Assembly: GCA_934216375.1 (NCBI GenBank)
Contig: CAKQBP010000031.1
Span: 1-10,608, forward strand
Origin: an uncultured Veillonella sp.
GTDB taxonomy: Bacteria; Bacillota; Negativicutes; Veillonellales; Veillonellaceae
Direction: 5' to 3'
DNA: 10,608 nucleotides
The notes under the pieces were generated by a model that saw only the letters and a program-made list of their open reading frames with translations, was not told where the DNA came from and made no database searches. A program made the translations under genes and the position numbers. Positions 6,109-10,608 of the stretch are shown here, piece by piece. Each line of letters starts with the position of its first letter. Position 1 is the first letter of the stretch.

Positions 6109-7017
6109 TTACTCCTCGGCTTCGTATTTACAATGAATATATTCGCCTTCTAATACTTCATAGGCTGCGGTTTTACGAATAATTTGCTTCACTAAGGTAT
6201 CTAGTTTTGAACCATTAGAATAGTCTGCAGGTGCATAATAACGGATACGATGATGACGCATCATCTTATATACCTTTTCTTTATCCTTCTTAAATGGATC
6301 ATAAACACCTATAGAATGACCTCCATTAGCGTTCACAAGACTCATACAAGGAATATCTGTATCGCTATCCCCAATATAAATCATGTTACGGAACGGCACA
6401 CGTTGATTTTCAGGCTTAATGTAATCATTAACACCAGTATCATTAATATCGAGAATTCCTTTTTGAATGCGGAACAAAAATTGTGTCTTATTCGTATAGT
6501 TAATGGCTTGTGCAGGCCAAACAGCGACACCTTTATCGTCGAACATAAATGCACTGGCATAGATTTTGGTAAAAGCCCCCTCTTTTGCCATTTCAGTGCC
6601 TTCGATCATTTCTTTTAAGCCAGACGAAATAATATAATGTTCAATCTTAACGCCTTGTTCTAAGCCATATTGACGAATGCGTTCAAACCAAGTCCGTACC
6701 CCTTCGTATAATTCTACTTGATTGCCGTATTCCATGAGCTTATCTTTTGTTACATAGAAATGGCCTACTGCTTCTTGAATCATTTTGTACATATAGGCTA
6801 AGTTATTATCCATATCATGTTTTTTAGCCAATTGATTTGATTCATGCCAAAATTGTTTGATTTGCTCTTCGTTATAGCCTACCGATTGAATGAAACCTTG
6901 TGCCTGCATATCGTCAGGGGTTAATGTCTTATCAAAGTCATAACACATTGCTAACACGGGCATAGACGAGTCAGGTGATAGTAAATTATCTTTACTATCT
7001 TTCTTATACGTTATCAT
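6109..7017 (-). CDS. HAD-superfamily phosphatase-like hydrolase
   Basis: The 302-residue product carries the haloacid dehalogenase set. Motif I is DFDKT (27-31) with nucleophile Asp27 and acid/base Asp29. Motif II is Ser131 or Ser132 in YIISSG, a likely motif III lysine is Lys177, and motif IV is GDSDTDIP (216-223). A helical cap region lies at about 38-105. Such enzymes are usually Mg-dependent phosphohydrolases; the substrate is not readable from sequence. A near-perfect AGGAGGTG (7030-7023) fixes the start at 7017; an in-frame ATG at 7053 is less likely, since the ribosome site would lie inside the gene. It leads a two-gene operon with the DUF4241 gene. Confidence 0.9.
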   Translation of the reverse strand: MITYKKDSKDNLLSPDSSMPVLAMCYDFDKTLTPDDMQAQGFIQSVGYNEEQIKQFWHESNQLAKKHDMDNNLAYMYKMIQEAVGHFYVTKDKLMEYGNQVELYEGVRTWFERIRQYGLEQGVKIEHYIISSGLKEMIEGTEMAKEGAFTKIYASAFMFDDKGVAVWPAQAINYTNKTQFLFRIQKGILDINDTGVNDYIKPENQRVPFRNMIYIGDSDTDIPCMSLVNANGGHSIGVYDPFKKDKEKVYKMMRHHRIRYYAPADYSNGSKLDTLVKQIIRKTAAYEVLEGEYIHCKYEAEE

Positions 7018-7062
7018 AAATGCACCTCCTTTTAAACTAAACAAAAAATACATTTACACTCT

Positions 7063-7091
7063 CTTATATTCCTGAGATACCTACTTGACAA
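7063..7091 (-). promoter_or_regulatory. Promoter of the HAD-DUF4241 operon
   Basis: Read leftward, TTGTCA (7091-7086) and TATAAG (7068-7063) are separated by exactly 17 bases, each close to consensus. Transcription would start near 7056, giving a leader of about 40 bases that contains the AGGAGGTG ribosome site. Confidence 0.65.
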
Positions 7092-7105
7092 CCCCTTTGG
7101 TATCT
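7075..7105. promoter_or_regulatory. Inverted repeat around the -35 box, operator-like
   Basis: AGATACC (7075-7081) and GGTATCT (7099-7105) are perfect inverted copies flanking the -35 hexamer of the HAD promoter, with 24 bases between their centres. The size and position would suit a dimeric regulator that blocks or recruits polymerase. The arms are only seven bases long. Confidence 0.35.
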
Positions 7106-7157
7106 ATTTTACACGATAAGTCAATTCATTTAATTTAGTAATTCCTCGTAATTCTCT

Positions 7158-8096
7158 CTAAAATAAGCTATCCTGTGTTACAGTTTCGTTTATAATCCAG
7201 CTCTTTTCCGTACTTTCTTTAATAATTTCTCTTTTTGAAAGTCTTCCAATAAGTAAACTAGAATTTGGATCATGATGTAAACGATTATATCGAACCACCG
7301 CTCGATTAGTATTAGCATAACAATAACGGCAAAAGTGGCTACAGCTATCGTAAGCACCAATATCACCATGTAAATAACAATTACATTCTGGTCGTGCTGG
7401 CGCGCGTTTAGGTGCTTTTAATTTTATATTCCAGGCACTTTCATAACAATCTAAGGTTAAACACCCCTCTGTATCAGCACCAAGCTCTTTAAAGATATCC
7501 CTTTCTCCACAGGTTTTAAGATTCATATGATTGGAATGAGCTATGGAAACAAATTCTTTAATGATCTTAGTTTGAATATCTAAACTTGGTCTATATCCTT
7601 CTGGAAAATTCTGAACCACCTTATCAAATATATCTAAAAAGCTAACAACAACTGTATCTGTATAACCTTTAAGGGCTTGAGCCATTTTGTAAAAGCTTTC
7701 ACAATGAAAATCAACGGTATATTCATTAGTTAAAATGATAGGATCATAGCGCCACACCATAGATTGAGAATTAAGCTGTTTAGAAATATGTTTAAATCCT
7801 TCTATAACAGACGCATAAGTTGGCACGTAGGGTTCAATATCAGTTCCATAAGGCGTTATAGTCATATGCCAGTATTGTCTGTAATCAATAATTTTATTTA
7901 GTAGTGGAATAAACGGTAAAGGATTCTTTGTACAGAATGCAATACCATCTACCACCTCTTGATTAATTGGATACCGTGTCACCTGTAGGGGATTATAAGG
8001 GTTACGAACATCTACAAATCCTTCACGTATACGATTGATTAGCCATTGCCCATAAAAAGCAGGAATATCTGTACGTTGTCCAGTCTGTAATATCAT
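7158..8096 (-). CDS. DUF1848 iron-sulfur protein (radical-SAM-like)
   Basis: This 312-residue protein fits DUF1848. Characteristic blocks in order are a variant TKNP motif (IAFCTKNPLPFIP, 52-64, where Cys55 replaces the usual Trp), TITPYGTDIEP (79-89), WRYDPIILTNEYT (115-127) and SFLDIFDKV (152-160). The C-terminal cysteine cluster CSHFCRYCYAN at 252-262 gives C252-x3-C256-x2-C259. That is the spacing of a radical-SAM 4Fe-4S site, but at the C-terminal end rather than the usual N-terminal place. Further cysteines at 196, 212, 217, 238 and 240 could bind a second cluster. The reaction is unknown. It is transcribed alone and divergently from the methyltransferase gene; no terminator separates it from the HAD operon downstream. 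The start has a modest GGGG site. Confidence 0.88.
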   Translation of the reverse strand: MILQTGQRTDIPAFYGQWLINRIREGFVDVRNPYNPLQVTRYPINQEVVDGIAFCTKNPLPFIPLLNKIIDYRQYWHMTITPYGTDIEPYVPTYASVIEGFKHISKQLNSQSMVWRYDPIILTNEYTVDFHCESFYKMAQALKGYTDTVVVSFLDIFDKVVQNFPEGYRPSLDIQTKIIKEFVSIAHSNHMNLKTCGERDIFKELGADTEGCLTLDCYESAWNIKLKAPKRAPARPECNCYLHGDIGAYDSCSHFCRYCYANTNRAVVRYNRLHHDPNSSLLIGRLSKREIIKESTEKSWIINETVTQDSLF

Positions 8097-8133
8097 AGCC
8101 CCTGCCCTTTCAGTAAAATAAAAACATAGGAGT

Positions 8134-8142
8134 ATTATATCA
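8134..8142 (-). promoter_or_regulatory. Extended -10 promoter of the DUF1848 gene
   Basis: Read leftward the sequence is TGATATAAT, a perfect -10 hexamer with the TGn extension, 38 bases before the ATG at 8096. No clear -35 box is present. Confidence 0.5.
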
Positions 8143-8205
8143 TATCTAATAGTAAGTATTTATGGAGTTAATGTGATTTTTGCTGTATAGTTCATTATTA
8201 TTTTA

Positions 8206-8214
8206 TGGTACTAT
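8206..8214 (+). promoter_or_regulatory. Candidate extended -10 promoter of the methyltransferase gene
   Basis: TGGTACTAT is a TGn-extended -10-like box about 31 bases before the ATG at 8246. The -35 region is poor. The short dyad CTATA/TATAG directly after it (8211-8225) may be chance. Confidence 0.35.
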
Positions 8215-8245
8215 ACATACTATAGAATATGAGGAGAACTAAATT

Positions 8246-8995
8246 ATGAATGATACTTTTGAACGCAACCATCCTATGAAGGATGATAAAGAATTTATTA
8301 CAGCCTATTGGGCAGATCGATCTCACGATTTTGGCGCTTTACGTGCAAAAGAATTAGAAAGTCCCAAACTAAAATTATGGAGAGAAGAATTAACTTGTCA
8401 TATATTTGATTCTGATAGATCTTTACGAATATTGGATATTGGATGTGGAGCCGGCTTTTTTAGTATTATACTATCTCAGCTTGGTCATACAGTGCATGGC
8501 ATTGATATTACACCTAATATGATAGATGAGGCAAATCAACTAGCAGAGTCCCTCGATTGTGATGCAACCTTTTCTGTGATGGATGCAGAGAATCTAGGAT
8601 TTGATACTAATACCTTTGATATCGTTGTGGCCAGAAATGTAACGTGGAATTTACCCCATCCTGACAAAGCCTATGCCGAATGGTTTCGCGTCATTCGCCC
8701 AGGCGGTTTGATTTTAAACTATGATGCGGAACATGCTCGTAATCATCATAATGTACCACAATCTGTTCATCATGCCCATGAACATGTAAGCAACGAATTA
8801 AAAGAACGGTGTCATACCATTTATCATATGCTCGACATTTCGTCTTATACACGACCTCAATGGGATAAAGAACTACTTACTAAATTAGGTGCTAGTTCTG
8901 TTACCATTGATCTAACTGTAGGTCCGCGTATTTACAATGAGGAAGACGAGTTTTATATTCCTGTACCCATGTTCTTGGTGAAAGCAATTAAATAA
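8246..8995 (+). CDS. Class I SAM-dependent methyltransferase
   Basis: The 249-residue protein has the Rossmann-type methyltransferase core. The SAM-binding motif I is ILDIGCGAGF (62-71), and the acidic end of strand 2 is Asp87 in GIDITPNM. VMDAENLGF at 111-119 precedes the fourth strand FDIVVARNVTW (124-134), and the post-motif RVIRPGGLIL is at 148-157. A C-terminal region rich in His and Asn (162-178) may be a substrate lid. The acceptor is not readable; the family includes small-molecule and cofactor methylases. GAGGAG, nine bases upstream, supports the start. It is divergent from the DUF1848 gene and convergent with mtaD, whose product clears the methylation by-product SAH. Confidence 0.92.
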   Translation: MNDTFERNHPMKDDKEFITAYWADRSHDFGALRAKELESPKLKLWREELTCHIFDSDRSLRILDIGCGAGFFSIILSQLGHTVHGIDITPNMIDEANQLAESLDCDATFSVMDAENLGFDTNTFDIVVARNVTWNLPHPDKAYAEWFRVIRPGGLILNYDAEHARNHHNVPQSVHHAHEHVSNELKERCHTIYHMLDISSYTRPQWDKELLTKLGASSVTIDLTVGPRIYNEEDEFYIPVPMFLVKAIK

Positions 8996-9010
8996 ATCTA
9001 TATAATATAT

Positions 9011-9054
9011 AACACAAAACCCACTCTATGATTATCATGAGTGGGTTTTGTGTT
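9011..9054. terminator. Bidirectional terminator between convergent genes
   Basis: ACACAAAACCCACTC (9012-9026) pairs perfectly with GAGTGGGTTTTGTGT (9039-9053), with one more A-T pair outside and a 12-base loop. T-rich DNA lies beyond both arms, though there is no long pure T-run. It separates the methyltransferase stop (8995) from the mtaD stop (9066) and serves both. Confidence 0.88.
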
Positions 9055-9065
9055 TAGATTGACTG

Positions 9066-10355
9066 CTAATTACTAAAATATACCTGAGCTTTATCAATCT
9101 CTGCCCGTAGTTTTTCTTCATCAATTGTAAGCAGTTCTTTGTCTTTCATAAGAACTTTACCACCCACAATTGTAGTATTTACATCGGAGCTATTAGCAGA
9201 GTATACAAGAGCTGCTAAATCATTGTAACGAGGCATCCAGTGCATACCAGATACGTCATATAACACAATATCTGCACGATAGCCTTTAGCTAGTACTCCA
9301 AGATCTGTATATCCCAACGCCTTTGCACCTTCTACAGTGCCCATGTTCCATGCTGCTTGAGCAGGAATAGCCTTTGGATCATAAAGACGTGCTTTATGTA
9401 ATGTTGCTGCAAGACGTACTTCTTCAAGCATATCAGCATTATTATTAGAAGCGGAGCCATCTGTACCAAGACCAACCGTAATACCTTTGGCAATCATTTC
9501 AGGTACTGGTGCAATACCGCTAGCTAATTTTAAATTAGATTGTGGGTTATGCGCTACCGCTACATTATTTCCAGCCATAATAGCCATATCTTCATCTGTT
9601 ACATGAACGCAGTGTGCGGCTAAGGTAGTATTCCAGAATAAACCTAAATCATGCATATGCGCAATTGGTGTCTTACCAGTAGCTTTCATAACATTCTCCA
9701 CTTCTCCTTTTGTTTCGGACAAGTGCATATGAATACCACAATTTAATTCATGAGATAAGGCAATCACCTTTTCCATATAATCATCAGGGCAAGTATATGG
9801 TGCATGTGGTCCAAGCAATACTTTGATGCGGTCATTATCAAAGCCGTTCCAAGTGCGGAATAAGTCAGCATTTTCAACTAATGCTTGATCTGCTGTTGGG
9901 GATACACCGGCTAAGCCACGTGACAATACAGAGCGAATACCTGTTTCTTTTACCACCTCAGCAGTAGTATTCATAAAGAAATACATGTCGCTAAATGTAG
10001 TGGTACCAGTGCGCAACATTTCAGCAATACCGAGTTGTGTACCGTACCGTACATAATCGTCATTTAATTTTGCTTCTGTTGGCCAAATAGCCGTTTCAAG
10101 CCATTCCATAAGCTCAAGATCATCTGCATAGTTTCTAAATAGACCCATCGCAATATGGGTATGTGTATTTATAAGACCTGGCGCAGCCAATTGGCCTTTA
10201 CCTTCTAACACTTCTTTAGCAGAATCTTTTACTTTTGTAGCTTCACTATCGTTTAAAATAGCTGTAATATAACCATTTTTAATTTCAATGGCATGATTTT
10301 TTAGAACTCCCTCATCGGTGAGGACGTCTACATGAGTAATCAATAAATCAGACAT
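9066..10355 (-). CDS. mtaD: 5-methylthioadenosine/S-adenosylhomocysteine deaminase
   Basis: This 429-residue cytosolic amidohydrolase deaminates methylthioadenosine and SAH to their inosine forms. Metal ligands and catalytic residues are in place: H65 and H67 in NTHTHIAMG, H211 and E214 in MHLSETKGE, H248 in AAHCVH, and D299 in GLGTDGSASN. Length and the beta-sandwich ends (1-58 and about 355-405, GYRADIVLYD) match the family. Other close amidohydrolases (guanine deaminase, chlorohydrolases) share the fold, but the MHLSETKGE block and the ahcY neighbour favour this name. GAGGGAAG sits just before the ATG. It lies 119 bases downstream of the ahcY stop in the same direction, so co-transcription is plausible, and a promoter-like element lies in the gap. 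Confidence 0.93.
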   Translation of the reverse strand: MSDLLITHVDVLTDEGVLKNHAIEIKNGYITAILNDSEATKVKDSAKEVLEGKGQLAAPGLINTHTHIAMGLFRNYADDLELMEWLETAIWPTEAKLNDDYVRYGTQLGIAEMLRTGTTTFSDMYFFMNTTAEVVKETGIRSVLSRGLAGVSPTADQALVENADLFRTWNGFDNDRIKVLLGPHAPYTCPDDYMEKVIALSHELNCGIHMHLSETKGEVENVMKATGKTPIAHMHDLGLFWNTTLAAHCVHVTDEDMAIMAGNNVAVAHNPQSNLKLASGIAPVPEMIAKGITVGLGTDGSASNNNADMLEEVRLAATLHKARLYDPKAIPAQAAWNMGTVEGAKALGYTDLGVLAKGYRADIVLYDVSGMHWMPRYNDLAALVYSANSSDVNTTIVGGKVLMKDKELLTIDEEKLRAEIDKAQVYFSN

Positions 10356-10371
10356 AGTCTTCCCTCATAGG

Positions 10372-10400
10372 TATAACCGAGCCATGATAGCTCGGTTATA
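10372..10400. other. Hairpin just upstream of the mtaD ribosome site
   Basis: ATAACCGAGC (10373-10382) pairs perfectly with GCTCGGTTAT (10390-10399) around a seven-base loop. In the mtaD direction no U-run follows; instead the ribosome site GAGGG starts five bases after the stem. It is therefore more likely an mRNA stability or translation-tuning element than a terminator for ahcY. Rightward it would be followed by TATATTTGTTTAATTT. Confidence 0.5.
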
Positions 10401-10438
10401 TTTGTTTAATTTGAAAGCTAGTAATAGTTTAGATACAA

Positions 10439-10467
10439 AATGTATTACAGAAACCATTATATTTCAA
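10439..10467 (-). promoter_or_regulatory. Candidate internal promoter for mtaD
   Basis: Read leftward, TTGAAA (10467-10462) and TACATT (10444-10439) are 17 bases apart. A perfect TATAAT (10461-10456) overlaps the spacer but lacks a good -35 box. Either could give mtaD its own transcript beside read-through from ahcY. Confidence 0.4.
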
Positions 10468-10474
10468 TACAGTA

Positions 10475-10608
10475 TTAGTTTACTTTTGTTAGGTAATCGA
10501 TTTGTTCTTGTGTTAAAGAATCTAAGTCGTAACCCATGGAGTTCAACTTAAGTTTAGCGATTTCCACATCTAATTCATGAGGCAATACGTATACTTTTGG
10601 ATCCATTT
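10475..10608 (-). CDS. ahcY: Adenosylhomocysteinase, C-terminal end (partial)
   Basis: Reading leftward from the window edge, 43 residues are open to a TAA at 10475-10477; the 5' part lies outside. They include KVYVLPHELDVEIAKLKL, then NSMGYDLDSLTQEQIDYL. This is the typical C-terminus of bacterial adenosylhomocysteinase, which splits SAH into adenosine and homocysteine using bound NAD. The active site is not in the window. The protein ends soon after DYL, without the KPDHYRY tail of many eukaryotic and proteobacterial forms, as in shorter bacterial types. The mtaD gene directly downstream uses the same substrate, which supports the name. Confidence 0.85.
   Translation of the reverse strand, partial: MDPKVYVLPHELDVEIAKLKLNSMGYDLDSLTQEQIDYLTKVN

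Noticed and set aside
6250..6618. 122-codon open frame on the + strand inside the HAD gene
   Set aside because: It is antisense to conserved HAD motifs and has no ribosome site; its residue mix is that of a reversed coding strand.
7018..7053. Twelve extra codons at the start of the HAD gene
   Set aside because: The AGGAGGTG site directly before 7017 is far stronger evidence for the shorter form.
7138..7154. Short direct repeat GTAATTC twice, after the DUF1848 stop
   Set aside because: Seven bases repeated once in AT-rich DNA, with no hairpin potential; likely chance.

Overview
The window looks like ordinary chromosome of a low-GC Negativicutes bacterium, most like Veillonella. This is inferred from the strong A+T bias, short gaps, AGGAGG-type ribosome sites and gene set, not from a database match. 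Nothing indicates a whole prophage, plasmid or CRISPR array. No gene-free stretch exceeds 300 bases.

Left part (1-3422): the possible tail of an upstream gene is followed by a bidirectional terminator. Next comes a leftward tyrosine recombinase with two near-identical 23-base repeats over its 3' end; each repeat has inverted ends like a recombinase or arm-binding site. Divergent from it is a secreted or lipid-anchored VanW-family protein, and then a PAP2 membrane phosphatase. Both suggest cell-envelope work.

Middle part (3423-5363): this is the least ordinary stretch and very A+T-rich. Three hairpins lie in a row. They are followed by a leftward exported WG-repeat protein with no clear function. 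Head-to-head with it is a 49-codon gene that I infer from its own near-consensus promoter, perfect Shine-Dalgarno site and strong terminator. It encodes a small cationic, hydrophobic Cys-Trp-Cys peptide. An 8-bp inverted repeat straddles its -10 box. These two genes are the best candidate here for an undescribed module.

Right part (5364-10608): a translationally coupled leftward pair encodes a HAD-family phosphatase and a DUF4241 protein, driven by a promoter with a dyad around its -35 box. Then come a leftward DUF1848 iron-sulfur protein and a divergent SAM-dependent methyltransferase. Past a bidirectional terminator lie mtaD (methylthioadenosine/S-adenosylhomocysteine deaminase) and, cut by the window edge, the 3' end of ahcY (adenosylhomocysteinase). 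The last two handle the by-product of SAM-dependent methylation, so mtaD-ahcY form a SAH-recycling pair next to a methyltransferase.
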